From contig NZ_CP013233.1 in NCBI RefSeq assembly GCF_001584165.1, forward strand, positions 4,658,620 to 4,722,619: a stretch of DNA of 64,000 nt. The letters are read 5' to 3'. Shown in pieces: positions 26,302 through 35,253 of the stretch; the first letter of the stretch is position 1; each line of letters starts with the position of its first letter. Below the pieces are notes generated by a model that had not been told where the DNA came from, did no database searches, and worked only from the letters and a program-made list of their open reading frames with translations. The DNA comes from Collimonas arenae. GTDB lineage: Bacteria; Pseudomonadota; Gammaproteobacteria; Burkholderiales; Burkholderiaceae_D. The position numbers were made by a program, and so were the translations under genes.

Positions 26302-26760
26302 ATGCTTGACAAGATCAGTAAGAAAATTCTGGCGGAGTTGCAGAACGACGGCCGTATCAGCAACGTCGATCTGTCGGCCCGCGTCAACTTGTCACCCGCG
26401 GCGTGCCTGGAGCGGGTGCGCAAGTTGCAGGAAGCCGGTTATATCCTCCACTACAGCGCTCAGCTCAATCCGCAGCTGCTCGATGTGGCGCTATTGGTGT
26501 TTATCGAAGTGGTGTTGGACCGCACCACGCCGGAAGTCTTCGACGCCTTCAGCCAGAGCGTGCAGATCATTCCGGAAGTGCTGGAGTGTCACATGGTGGC
26601 TGGCGGGTTCGATTACCTGGTCAAGGCGCGCGTCAAGGACATGAATGCCTATCGCGAGTTTCTCGGCAAATCGCTGCTGCAGCTGAAGGGGGTGCGCGAG
26701 ACGCACACCTATGCAGTGATGGAAGAGGTAAAGCACACTACCAAGTTGCCGATTCGATAA
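26302..26760 (+). CDS. Lrp/AsnC family transcriptional regulator (PutR-like)
   Basis: The 152-residue protein has an N-terminal helix-turn-helix (DKISKKILAELQNDGRISNVDLSARVNLSPAACLERVRKL) and a C-terminal RAM domain (FIEVVLDR, CHMVAGGFDYLVKARVKDM). ATG 26302 is chosen because MLDKISKKIL is the standard Lrp start; an upstream frame extension does not match the family. Divergent orientation to putA is the usual arrangement for the proline-responsive activator PutR. Confidence 0.92.
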   Translation: MLDKISKKILAELQNDGRISNVDLSARVNLSPAACLERVRKLQEAGYILHYSAQLNPQLLDVALLVFIEVVLDRTTPEVFDAFSQSVQIIPEVLECHMVAGGFDYLVKARVKDMNAYREFLGKSLLQLKGVRETHTYAVMEEVKHTTKLPIR

Positions 26761-26781
26761 GCGTTTACGCCGCTGCCAAAC

Positions 26782-26826
26782 AAAAACCGCTCTGTCCGGC
26801 GCTATCGGAAAGAGCGGTTTTTTTAT
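26782..26826. terminator. Bidirectional terminator between the Lrp-type and LacI-type genes
   Basis: AAAAACCGCTCT and AGAGCGGTTTTTTT form a strong stem with A- and T-runs on opposite sides, between convergent genes. Confidence 0.92.
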
Positions 26827-26845
26827 CAAACCTCGGATTTCTTGC

Positions 26846-27886
26846 TCAGGTGCTATGCCGGATCGCCAGTCGGAAACCGAGGTTGATATTCGGATTGTCG
26901 ATTGGTTCGCGCCGCAAGATCTTGATGAGCAGTTGGGCTGCAGTAAAACCGATCTGGTAGCGCGGCGTGACGATGGTGGTGATGCCAGGATTGGCGAACG
27001 CCGACCATGGCAGATCGTTGAAACCGGCTATCGCCATCTGGCTGGGAACCGACAAGCCGCGGCGCTGGCATTCGAACAGGACGCCCAGCGCCAGATCGTC
27101 ATTGCAGCAGAACACAGCGTCACAGTCGGGAGCCTGTTGCAGTATCTGGCCGAGCATCTGGGTGCCAAGTTCAACCGTCGACGCTGCCGGCGTCAGCACT
27201 TCGACACCGGGGTTGAGGCCGGCTTCCGACAATGCCCGGCGAAAGCCATGGCGGCGCTTCATCATGCGCGGATCCAGCTGGGCGCCGAGGAAACCGGGCT
27301 GGCGGTAGCCGCGCTCGATCAGATGGCGGGCAATGCTGTAACCCGCCTCTTCATGCGAAAAGCCTACCGTTACATCGTCGCAGCTGGTGCCAAGGTCAAA
27401 CATGCGCACTGCCGGCACATTGTTGGTGGCCAGTTGCTCGCGTAGCGTGTCCTGCTGCTCGATGCCGCTCAGCAGAAAGCCGTCCGGCGCATGCGCCAGG
27501 TAAGTGCTGATCAGCTGGCTTTCCCGTTCCGGCGAATAGCCGCTTTCACCGATCAGGAATTTGTAGCCGTGCTGGTTGAGGCTATCGCGAATGCCCGTCA
27601 GGGTTTCCACGAATACCGAGTTGCTCAGCGATGGCACGATGACGCCAATCACTTGCGACTTGGCCGACGCCAAGGTGCTGGCGGCCTGATTCGGCACGTA
27701 GCCGAGTTGCTTGATCGCTTCCGCAATCCGTTCGCGTGCGCCCAGTTGCACCAGCGCCGGTGTCTTTAGTGCACGCGAGACAGTCATCGGGCTGACTTTG
27801 GCCAGCCGTGCGACGTCGACGATTGTTACCCTTCCGCTGGCTCTGCTGTGACGTTGTGGTTTCAATTCCGGAAACGGAGTATTCAT
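26846..27886 (-). CDS. LacI family repressor, GntR-like
   Basis: The 346-residue regulator has a LacI helix-turn-helix (VTIVDVARLAKVSPMTVSRALKTP, residues ~20-43), a hinge helix and a sugar-binding core (GVIVPSLSNSVFVETLTGI; DAVFCCNDDLALGVLFE). Its N-terminus and core most resemble the gluconate repressor GntR/IdnR group. It is divergent from a gluconate kinase gene and a perfect ATGTTAGCGCTAACAT palindrome lies between them, close to the known GntR operator form, so it should repress gluconate kinase until gluconate is present. Confidence 0.9.
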   Translation of the reverse strand: MNTPFPELKPQRHSRASGRVTIVDVARLAKVSPMTVSRALKTPALVQLGARERIAEAIKQLGYVPNQAASTLASAKSQVIGVIVPSLSNSVFVETLTGIRDSLNQHGYKFLIGESGYSPERESQLISTYLAHAPDGFLLSGIEQQDTLREQLATNNVPAVRMFDLGTSCDDVTVGFSHEEAGYSIARHLIERGYRQPGFLGAQLDPRMMKRRHGFRRALSEAGLNPGVEVLTPAASTVELGTQMLGQILQQAPDCDAVFCCNDDLALGVLFECQRRGLSVPSQMAIAGFNDLPWSAFANPGITTIVTPRYQIGFTAAQLLIKILRREPIDNPNINLGFRLAIRHST

Positions 27887-28022
27887 GGTGGCTGACAGTG
27901 ATTAACGTATTGTCTTCTTGGCGCTCGATATTTTGCCAGTAGCTCGCGCTGTTTAGTATGTTCTGCCGCTGATGTTGTATTTCAGGCTGCCGCGGGATAT
28001 TGTTGCTTTGCCCAGCGTAATG

Positions 28023-28039
28023 ATGTTACGCCGAAACAT
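28023..28039. promoter_or_regulatory. Possible second, imperfect repressor site
   Basis: ATGTTACGCCGAAACAT carries both ATGTT and AACAT half-sites with a 17 bp span, one longer than the perfect operator 97 bp away. Two sites would allow looping. Weak by sequence alone. Confidence 0.3.
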
Positions 28040-28119
28040 GCCTTACTGTTACTGTTTCCTTAGGGGAATGATACTACTCGCACGTGAACTGTTACCCTGC
28101 ATTTTGCGAAAGATGGGCA

Positions 28120-28135
28120 ATGTTAGCGCTAACAT
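28120..28135. promoter_or_regulatory. LacI/GntR-type operator upstream of gluconate kinase
   Basis: ATGTTAGCGCTAACAT is a perfect 16 bp palindrome with the central CG of LacI-family operators and the ATGTTA/TAACAT arms of the E. coli GntR site. It lies 112 bp before the kinase start and within the divergent gap. Confidence 0.82.
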
Positions 28136-28246
28136 CTGGTGTATCATCCCAGCCGCCTGCAAGCACTACAATTGACAGATTCAGGTGGCAGAGACAGGTA
28201 ACGATTACCGCCCCTGTGCGGAGTTCATCAGATCACGAGGAAGTTC

Positions 28247-29794
28247 ATGCATCATCAGCCAGAATACATGCTTGGCGTAGACATCGGCACCACCAGCACC
28301 AAGGCGGTGCTGTTCACAACCCAGGGAAAAGTGGTGGCGCAGCACGCGGTGGAATATCCGCTGATGTGCACCAGTCCCGGCATGGCGGAACAGGATCCGT
28401 TGCTGATCTATGCCGCGGTTCTTGAAGCGATTCGCCAGGCTGTCAGCAGCAGCAAGGCGGCTGCCGAACAGATTGCGTTGGTGTCTTTCAGTGCGGCCAT
28501 GCATAGCGTCATTGCGGTCGACAGTGAAGGCAATTTACTGAGCAACAGCATTACCTGGGCAGATAACCGCGCCGGCGAATGGGCCAACCGGATTCGCGAC
28601 AAGATGGATGGACGCGCGATTTACCTGCGCACCGGCACGCCGATTCATCCGATGTCGCCGCTATGCAAGATCATGTGGTTGCGCCATGACCAACCGGACA
28701 TGTTTGCTCGCACCGCGCGCTTCGTGGGCATGAAGGAATACGTTTTCTATCGATTGTTCGGAAGTTGGCTGGTCGATCATTCGATTGCATCGGCAACCGG
28801 GCTGTTCAACCTGCAGCAGCTTGATTGGGACTGTGGCGCGCTGGAATTGCTCGGCATTGGCGCCAACCAGCTTTCGCAATTGGTGCCGACCACGCATCAC
28901 CTCAGCGGCCTTGAGCCAGCGGTGGCGCAACAACTCGGATTGTTGCCGACGACGCCGTTTGTCATCGGCGCCAATGACGGTGTGCTGTCCAACCTCGGCG
29001 TCAACGCCATCGGTCCGGGCCAGGTGGCGGTCACCATCGGCACCTCCGGCGCGATGCGTACTGTAATCGACAAGCCGTTGACCGACCCATCCGGCCGTAC
29101 GTTCTGCTATGCATTGACCGACAAGCATTGGGTGGTCGGCGGCCCGACCAACAACGGCGGCAGCATCTTCCGCTGGGTGCGCGATGAACTGGCGACAGCC
29201 GAAGCGGCGGCGGCCAGGGATGCCGGCCTGGATCCTTACGAAGCCCTGACCAGTATTGCTGAAACGGTGGTAGCCGGTTGTGAAGGCCTGTTATTTCACC
29301 CGTATCTGGCCGGTGAGCGTGCGCCGCTGTGGAACGCCGATGCACGCGGTTCCTTCTTCGGCCTGGCGATGCATCACCGCAAGCAACACATGATTCGCGC
29401 CGCCCTGGAGGGCGTGATTTTCAGTTTGTACAGCATCTTGCCGGCGGTCGAGGATTTGATCGGTCCGACCCAACGCATGATGGCGACCGGCGGCTTTGCC
29501 CGTTCAGCCTTGTGGCGGCAGATGATGGCCGACATCTTCAATCGTGAAGTGGTGGTGCCGGAGAGCGTCGAATCGTCCTGCCTCGGGGCGACCGTGCTTG
29601 GCTTGTATGCGCTGGGGAAAATCGATTCTCTGGAAGTGATCGCCGACATGGTGGGAGCGACGCACCGGCATGTGCCGAATCCAGACAATGTCGCGCTGTA
29701 TGCGCGCTTGTGGCCGATCTATTCGGCGATTCCGCAGCTGCTGGAGCAGCAGTATCGGCAGTTGTCGCTGTTTCAGCGGGAGACTGCTGCTTGA
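28247..29794 (+). CDS. gntK: Gluconate kinase, FGGY family
   Basis: The 515-residue FGGY carbohydrate kinase opens MLGVDIGTTSTKAVLF (phosphate 1 motif), contains SFSAAMHSVIAVD, GMKEYVFYRLFGSWLVDHSIASATGLFN, and the adenosine-site motif GGPTNNGGSIFRW. This is the Bacillus-type gluconate kinase, unrelated to the small P-loop kinase of E. coli; it would make 6-phosphogluconate. AGGAAG precedes the ATG. No gluconate permease is adjacent, so uptake must be encoded elsewhere. Xylulose kinase is a less likely alternative. Confidence 0.85.
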   Translation: MHHQPEYMLGVDIGTTSTKAVLFTTQGKVVAQHAVEYPLMCTSPGMAEQDPLLIYAAVLEAIRQAVSSSKAAAEQIALVSFSAAMHSVIAVDSEGNLLSNSITWADNRAGEWANRIRDKMDGRAIYLRTGTPIHPMSPLCKIMWLRHDQPDMFARTARFVGMKEYVFYRLFGSWLVDHSIASATGLFNLQQLDWDCGALELLGIGANQLSQLVPTTHHLSGLEPAVAQQLGLLPTTPFVIGANDGVLSNLGVNAIGPGQVAVTIGTSGAMRTVIDKPLTDPSGRTFCYALTDKHWVVGGPTNNGGSIFRWVRDELATAEAAAARDAGLDPYEALTSIAETVVAGCEGLLFHPYLAGERAPLWNADARGSFFGLAMHHRKQHMIRAALEGVIFSLYSILPAVEDLIGPTQRMMATGGFARSALWRQMMADIFNREVVVPESVESSCLGATVLGLYALGKIDSLEVIADMVGATHRHVPNPDNVALYARLWPIYSAIPQLLEQQYRQLSLFQRETAA

Positions 29795-29904
29795 GTTAAG
29801 TTGAGGTGGTGTGTGGGCAAAAATTTGCCCACCCAACTTCGCTAAATTTCGCCTTGTAGAGTGAGCACCTGTGCTTACGCACATTTCAATGTCGTCTATG
29901 TGGG

Positions 29905-30870
29905 TCAATCTTCCTCTTCAGGATCAATCAGGCTGAATTTTTCATGCGCCGTCGCGCTCAGGTGGCTGCGCAGCCATTTGTGCGCCGGGTTGCGCGCATC
30001 CCGTTCGTGCCACAGCATGTCGACATGCACCGCCGGTGTCGGGAACGGCAACTCGCGCGCAACCAGGACATCGGTCATGCCGGTGGCGCCGATCAGGTGG
30101 CGCGGCAACACTGTCAGCAGGTCGGAACTGGCGACCACGCGGCCGGCAGTGAAGAACTGGTTGACGGTCAACAGGATGCGCCGCTCACGACCCATCGCCG
30201 CCAGCGTTTCATCGATCAAGCCGTGGGCGCGGCCCGAGAAGCTGACCAGCAAGTGATGCGATGCGCAGTAATTGTCCAGCGTCAGCACTTGGTTGGCCAG
30301 CGGATGGTTCTTGTGCATCACGCACACGTACTCGCCGGTATAGAGGCGCTCATGATGGATAGGCGAAGCGCTGGTGGTTTGACCACCAGCCAGTTGCGCC
30401 GCTACGCCAGGGAAAAAACCGACCGCCAGGTCAACGTCGCCACGCAACAGCATTTGGCGTGGATCGCGGGTCGTCAGCGGCACCATGCGGATATTCAATT
30501 GCGGGGCGTCGCGCTCGATGGTGCGCACCAGCGCCGGCAGCCACAAGGCCGCAGTGGCGTCTGCCATGGCCATCTGGAAGGTGGTGTGCGCGCGCGAGAC
30601 GTCGAAGGTCTCCGGTGTGATCGCGGTTTCCAGGTCAGTCAATGCGCGCCGTACCACAGGCCACAACTCTTCCGCATGCTGGGTCGGCTTGACGCCGTGC
30701 GCGGTACGGATCAGCAGTTCATCGTTAAGGGTGTCGCGCAAGCGCTTCAAGGCATTGGACACTGCCGGTTGCGTCATGGCCAGGCGGCTGGCGGCGCGCG
30801 TCAGGTTTTGCTCAGTCATGACTGCATCGAAGACGCGCAGCAGATTCAAGTCAAGCGTTAGAAAGCTCAT
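29905..30870 (-). CDS. LysR family transcriptional regulator
   Basis: The 321-residue protein has the winged-helix start LDLNLLRVFDAVMTEQNLTRAASRLAMTQPAVSNALKRLRD, of the NodD/PcpR-like LysR branch, and an effector domain with YTGEYVCVMHKNHPLAN. It is convergent with gntK and divergent from a small membrane protein gene 386 bp away. Target and inducer cannot be told. Confidence 0.92.
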   Translation of the reverse strand: MSFLTLDLNLLRVFDAVMTEQNLTRAASRLAMTQPAVSNALKRLRDTLNDELLIRTAHGVKPTQHAEELWPVVRRALTDLETAITPETFDVSRAHTTFQMAMADATAALWLPALVRTIERDAPQLNIRMVPLTTRDPRQMLLRGDVDLAVGFFPGVAAQLAGGQTTSASPIHHERLYTGEYVCVMHKNHPLANQVLTLDNYCASHHLLVSFSGRAHGLIDETLAAMGRERRILLTVNQFFTAGRVVASSDLLTVLPRHLIGATGMTDVLVARELPFPTPAVHVDMLWHERDARNPAHKWLRSHLSATAHEKFSLIDPEEED

Positions 30871-31256
30871 GGTCGGTTAATCGTTAATTTCATTCTGGCT
30901 GAATGCGGGAATAATTCGTTTGGCTATAGAAATATTCATGGATTTTATATCTGTTATATGAAACCACAATGACAGATTTCAAGCGAGATATAAATATTGC
31001 GGTGCCGCAAAAGCTGCATATCGAGTTTGATTATGTCTGAAATATCGGTTGATTGCTGACGTGGAACGGAAACCAGCACGTGAACGTTGTCAGTATTGGC
31101 GCGGCACAGGAAATGTTAACGGCGGCGCATCCTCCATCTTTTAAATATTCCACCCATTATTCGCTCAGGGCATAACTGATATCGAAAATGGGAATTGGAT
31201 AGGTTACTTCCTAATGAATATACTGCAATGCAACAACACCATGAAAAGTAATTTGT
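30871..31256. other. Intergenic region, lysR to small membrane protein gene
   Basis: 386 bases with lower GC than the neighbours and no reading frame with a ribosome-binding site. It should contain two divergent promoters, but no specific site was recognised. Confidence 0.4.
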
Positions 31257-31574
31257 ATGTCCATATTTGCCCTAGCCATCCCTGCTGAAATTGCCCTGTT
31301 CGATGCGTCGGCCTTGTTGGCCGCAGCGGCAAACGTGCTGCGGCCGGTGCTTGGGCTGGGCGCGGTGGCGACCTTGATGGTTTATTTCAAGCCGCTGTGG
31401 ATGGGGTTGTTGCGTGCTGCACTGATGTTGATTAAACCGCGCAAGTCGCTGGATCAGCGAATTGCGCGCAGCAAGTTCATGGGACAGCAATTGATGCGCC
31501 GCATGGCTAACGACCATGCCGTCAGCCAGCCGAACCTGGCCGCTGAATTGCGTTTGCTGGCCGGTCGCGATTAA
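31257..31574 (+). CDS. Small membrane protein of unknown function
   Basis: The 105-residue protein has a hydrophobic N-terminal half with two probable helices (residues ~1-25 and ~30-60, LGLGAVATLMVYFKPLWMGLLRAALML) and a basic, soluble C-terminal tail (KPRKSLDQRIARSKFMGQQLMRR). I do not recognise the family. A 37-codon frame with a strong ribosome-binding site follows 21 bases later, so the two are likely cotranscribed and share a terminator. Confidence 0.7.
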   Translation: MSIFALAIPAEIALFDASALLAAAANVLRPVLGLGAVATLMVYFKPLWMGLLRAALMLIKPRKSLDQRIARSKFMGQQLMRRMANDHAVSQPNLAAELRLLAGRD

Positions 31575-31595
31575 TTAACTATAAGGAGTTTCCAC

Positions 31596-31709
31596 ATGCA
31601 CCAATATATCTACCACGACGACGACGGTTTCCCGACTTTTGCAGTCATGCAATGGCTGCGTGCGCAAGGCGCGCGCGTGTTGGCCTGGATGGGTCTGAAC
31701 GGCCTGTAA
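31596..31709 (+). CDS. 37-residue small protein
   Basis: ATG 31596 to TAA 31707-31709 encodes MHQYIYHDDDGFPTFAVMQW... ending in MGLNGL. AAGGAG lies 9 bases before the ATG, among the best ribosome-binding sites in the window, and an intrinsic terminator follows. The protein has an acidic DDD patch then an amphipathic helix (FAVMQWLRAQGARVLAWMGL). No family recognised. Expression is suggested by the signals, not proven. Confidence 0.6.
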   Translation: MHQYIYHDDDGFPTFAVMQWLRAQGARVLAWMGLNGL

Positions 31710-31801
31710 GAAGTTGCCTCAAGGCGGATGCGCTGTATTTGTCCGCCGTATTGCATTACCGTATTTCTGACGTCTCCTCTTTCCTGCGATGGAAGGATTA
31801 A

Positions 31802-31837
31802 CCCCGTTGCCTGAAATGGCCGCGGGGATTTTTTTGC
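31802..31837 (+). terminator. Intrinsic terminator of the small-protein pair
   Basis: CCCCG...CGGGG stem (with inner GCC/GGC pairs) followed by ATTTTTTT on the plus strand, 93 bases past the 37-residue frame. Confidence 0.8.
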
Positions 31838-31890
31838 CTTAAGTATCCTGGTTCGCGTTTTTGTTCGCACTTGGATTTGTCGTGTAGCAT

Positions 31891-31921
31891 AAAAAACGCC
31901 CGCAAATTGCGGGCGTTTTTA
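31891..31921. terminator. Terminator of pckA (bidirectional)
   Basis: AAAAACGCCCGCAA / TTGCGGGCGTTTTT stem directly downstream of the minus-strand pckA stop; A- and T-runs flank both sides. Confidence 0.92.
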
Positions 31922-31962
31922 TTTGGTGGGCATTCAGCGCGGGTGCGACATGGCGCGGGTGT

Positions 31963-33821
31963 TTAGTCGGCCAGTTGCTTTTCCAGCGCTTGCTTCACCG
32001 CCACCAGTTCCTGCGGCAAATGATGCTTCAGCTTATCGAACAACTCGGTATGCAGGGCTGTTTCGGCTTTCCAGGCGGCCTTGTCGATTGATGTGATGTG
32101 GTCGAACTGTTGCTCGCTGAAGTCTAGGCCTTCCCAAGTCAGGTCGGCAAAGCGCGGAGTTACGCCGAACAGGTGCTCGACGCCGCCGCTCTTGCCGTCG
32201 AGGCGATCCAGCATCCACTTCAGCACGCGCATGTTGTCGCCGAAGCCAGGCCAGACAAACTTGCCGTCGGCGTCGGTGCGGAACCAGTTGACGCAGTAAA
32301 TCTTCGGCAGCGCAGCAGCGCCCTGTGCCGTCAGCTTTTCACCCAGCGTCAGCCAGTGCTGGAAGTAGTCGCTCATGTTGTAGCCGATGAACGGCAGCAT
32401 GGCGAACGGATCGCGGCGCACGATACCTTGCTGTCCGGCTGCGGCGGCAGTGGTTTCCGAACCCATCGTCGCCGCCATGTAGACGCCCTCGACCCAGTTG
32501 CGGGCTTCGGTTACCAGCGGCACCGTGGTGGAGCGTCGGCCGCCGAAAATGAAAGCGGAAATCGGCACGCCGGCTGGATCGTCCCAAGCGGCGTCGATCA
32601 CGGGATTCTGGGTTGCGGCGACGGTGAAGCGCGCGTTCGGATGGGCTGCCTTGGCGCCGGTTTCCTTGGCGATCGCGGGAGTCCAATCCTTGCCTTGCCA
32701 GTCGATCAGATGCGCTGGCGCTTCCTTGCTCATGCCTTCCCACCAGACATCGCCGTCGTCGGTCAGCGCAACGTTGGTGAAAATCGTGTTTTCACGCAAC
32801 GAAGCCATGCAGTTGTGGTTGGTCTTGTCGTTGGTGCCGGGCGCCACGCCGAAATAACCCGCTTCCGGGTTGATCGCATACAGGCGGCCATCGGCACCGG
32901 GTTTGATCCAGGCGATGTCGTCACCGATGGTGGTGACCTTCCAGCCTTCGAAGCCCTTCGGCGGGATCAGCATGGCGAAGTTGGTCTTGCCGCAAGCCGA
33001 CGGGAACGCTGCCGCCACGTAGTGTTTTTTGCCTGCTGGCGATTCGACGCCGAGGATCAGCATGTGTTCCGCCAGCCAGCCCTGATCGCGGCCCATGGTC
33101 GAGGCGATCCGCAATGCGAAGCACTTCTTGCCGAGCAGCGCATTGCCGCCGTAGCCGGAGCCGTAGGACCAGATTTCGCGGGTTTCCGGATAATGGACGA
33201 TGTACTTGGTTGGGTTGCAAGGCCAGGCCACGTCCATCTGGCCAGCTGCCAGCGGCGCGCCGACGCTGTGCACGCATGGCACGAATTCACCGTCGGCGCC
33301 GAGCACGTCGTACACGGCTTTGCCCATGCGGGTCATGATGCGCATGTTGACAGCGACGTAAGGCGAGTCGGACAGTTCGACGCCGATATGCGCAATCGGC
33401 GAGCCCAGCGGACCATCGAGAATGGCACAACGTACATGGTGCGGCCCTGCATGCAGCCATCGAACAGGTTGTGCAACGTGTTGCGCATTTCGGCCGGATC
33501 GGTCCAGTTGTTGGTCGGGCCGGCGTCTTCTTTCTTGGCCGAACAGATGAAAGTGCGGTCTTCGACGCGTGCCACGTCCGATGGATCGGAACAGGCCAGG
33601 TAGCTGTTCGGACGCTTTTCCTGATTCAGCTTTTTCATGGTGCCCGCGGCGACCATTTCGGCGCACAGGCGATCGTATTCGGCTTGCGAGCCATCGCACC
33701 AGTAGATACGTTCAGGCTTGGTCAGTGCTGCAACTTCGGCGACCCAGTTGATCAGTTTTTGCTGTTTGACGTAGGCGGGTGCATTCAGTGCGGCGATGCC
33801 GCCCATGAGTGGTTGATTCAT
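31963..33821 (-). CDS. pckA: Phosphoenolpyruvate carboxykinase (GTP), frameshifted as sequenced
   Basis: PEPCK converts oxaloacetate and GTP to PEP in gluconeogenesis. The N-terminal ~136 residues ([17 protein letters not shown]... to TMYVVPFSM) read from ATG 33821; the rest ([19 protein letters not shown] onward) reads in another frame to 31963. The shift is at about 33410-33414, where GGG should replace GG. The span is one base short of a multiple of three; restored length is about 619 residues, normal for the GTP enzyme. Kinase loop [11 protein letters not shown] with its active-site Cys, and [19 protein letters not shown], are present. Probably a sequencing error. Confidence 0.93.
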
Positions 33822-34227
33822 GAAAAACTACCTCCAATACTAATAAAGAAATTTTTTCATTCCAGTGCGGCGCGCGGCGCTCAAGCAACTGGTTTGCCAG
33901 GTGGTTCTGGCTTTGCTCTGACTCGATTGTTATCGCTATCAGTGGATGACCGCCGACAGCGAAAATGAAATAATGGGTCCGGTTCAGATCAGCGTTCGCT
34001 CGTTGGTTTTACTGCTGGCACACGCCGCATACCAAGGCTGATGTTGTCTCTTTTGTACAAGTTATCCTGGAAATTGGGGCGATTGTACACCCGATTTGTA
34101 GTGAAAATGACCAACTTTTGTAGTAAGGTATTTTCCATTTTCCGGATGCCGTTGCTTTATTACGCAAAGCCCGGGTTTTCGCCGTTTTTCCCTGTTTATT
34201 CTTCAATTTCCTGATCAAGAAACCGCC
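33822..34227. other. Intergenic region, pckA to hydroxyacid dehydrogenase
   Basis: 406 bases with divergent promoters expected for both flanking genes. It is AT-richer than the genes. No terminator, small RNA or operator was recognised. Confidence 0.4.
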
Positions 34228-35220
34228 ATGAAAATTGCCGTATTGGATGATTATCAAGACAGCGTCCGTCATCTCGATTGCTTCAAGATGTTGGATGGCC
34301 ACGACGTGAAAGTGTTCAACAATTCTGCGCGCGGAACCGGGCAGTTGGCGATCCGCCTGGCCGAATTTGACGCGCTGGTGCTGATCCGCGAACGCAGCAC
34401 GTTTTCAAAGGCGCTGCTGCAAAAATTGCCGAACTTAAAAGTGATCTCGCAGACCGGCAAGGTCAGCGGCCATATCGATGTCGAAGCGGCTACCGAAAAC
34501 GGCATCGCTATCGTTGAAGGCATTGGTGATCCAACTGCGCCGGCTGAACTGACCTGGGCGTTGATCATGGCTGCCAGCCGCCGTATTCCACGCTACGTCG
34601 CCAATTTGCAGCAAGGCCAATGGCAAACGGTGTCGTCGCTGCCGCAAAACAATGTGCTCGGCAATGTCCTCAAGGGACGGACACTGGCTATCTGGGGTTA
34701 TGGAAAAATCGGCCGCATGATTGCCGGCTATGGCAAGGCGTTCGGCATGCGCGTGCTGGTCTGGGGCCGCGATGCCAGTCGCGCGGCAGCGCAGCAGGAT
34801 GGCTATCAGGCCGCCGAATCGAAACAACAGTTTTTTTCTGAAGCCGATGTGCTGACATTGCATTTGCGCCTGAACGATGCGACACGCGGCATCGTTGAAG
34901 CCGGTGACCTGGCGCTGATGAAGCCGAGCGCTATCTTCGTCAATACCAGCCGCGCCGAACTGGTTGCCACCGATGCCTTGCTGCCTGCCTTGCAGCAAGG
35001 TCGGCCAGGTTACGCGGCGCTGGATGTGTATGAGACCGAGCCGTTGCCGCACACGTCCCCACTGTTGCAGATGGAGAATGTGCTGGCGTCGCCGCATCTC
35101 GGTTATGTGGAAAAAGACAGTTACGAGCTGTATTTCCGTGCGGCCTTCCAGAACCTGGTGGACTTTGCCAACGGTACGCCGAAGAATGTCCTGAACCCGA
35201 ACGCCCTGTTGCAAAAATAA
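34228..35220 (+). CDS. D-2-hydroxyacid dehydrogenase (phosphoglycerate dehydrogenase-like)
   Basis: The 330-residue NAD-dependent dehydrogenase has the Rossmann motif IWGYGKIGRMIAGYG near 155, the catalytic Arg in NTSRAELV (~246), Glu in DVYETEPL (~270) and His in ASPHLGYVE (~290). It lacks the C-terminal ACT domain of housekeeping SerA, so the substrate may be another 2-hydroxy or 2-keto acid. It stands alone. No neighbour points to a pathway. Confidence 0.88.
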   Translation: MKIAVLDDYQDSVRHLDCFKMLDGHDVKVFNNSARGTGQLAIRLAEFDALVLIRERSTFSKALLQKLPNLKVISQTGKVSGHIDVEAATENGIAIVEGIGDPTAPAELTWALIMAASRRIPRYVANLQQGQWQTVSSLPQNNVLGNVLKGRTLAIWGYGKIGRMIAGYGKAFGMRVLVWGRDASRAAAQQDGYQAAESKQQFFSEADVLTLHLRLNDATRGIVEAGDLALMKPSAIFVNTSRAELVATDALLPALQQGRPGYAALDVYETEPLPHTSPLLQMENVLASPHLGYVEKDSYELYFRAAFQNLVDFANGTPKNVLNPNALLQK

Positions 35221-35253
35221 TCGCAGGGGGCAGCGCGCCGAGCCTATGTCAAA

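Noticed and set aside
32173..33603. 476-codon plus-strand frame opposite pckA
   Set aside because: Shadow of pckA, which is fully conserved on the other strand.
31963..33699. pckA as a 578-residue protein with an Arg-rich N-terminus
   Set aside because: The first ~115 residues are out-of-frame translation of the real N-terminus, which reads from 33821.
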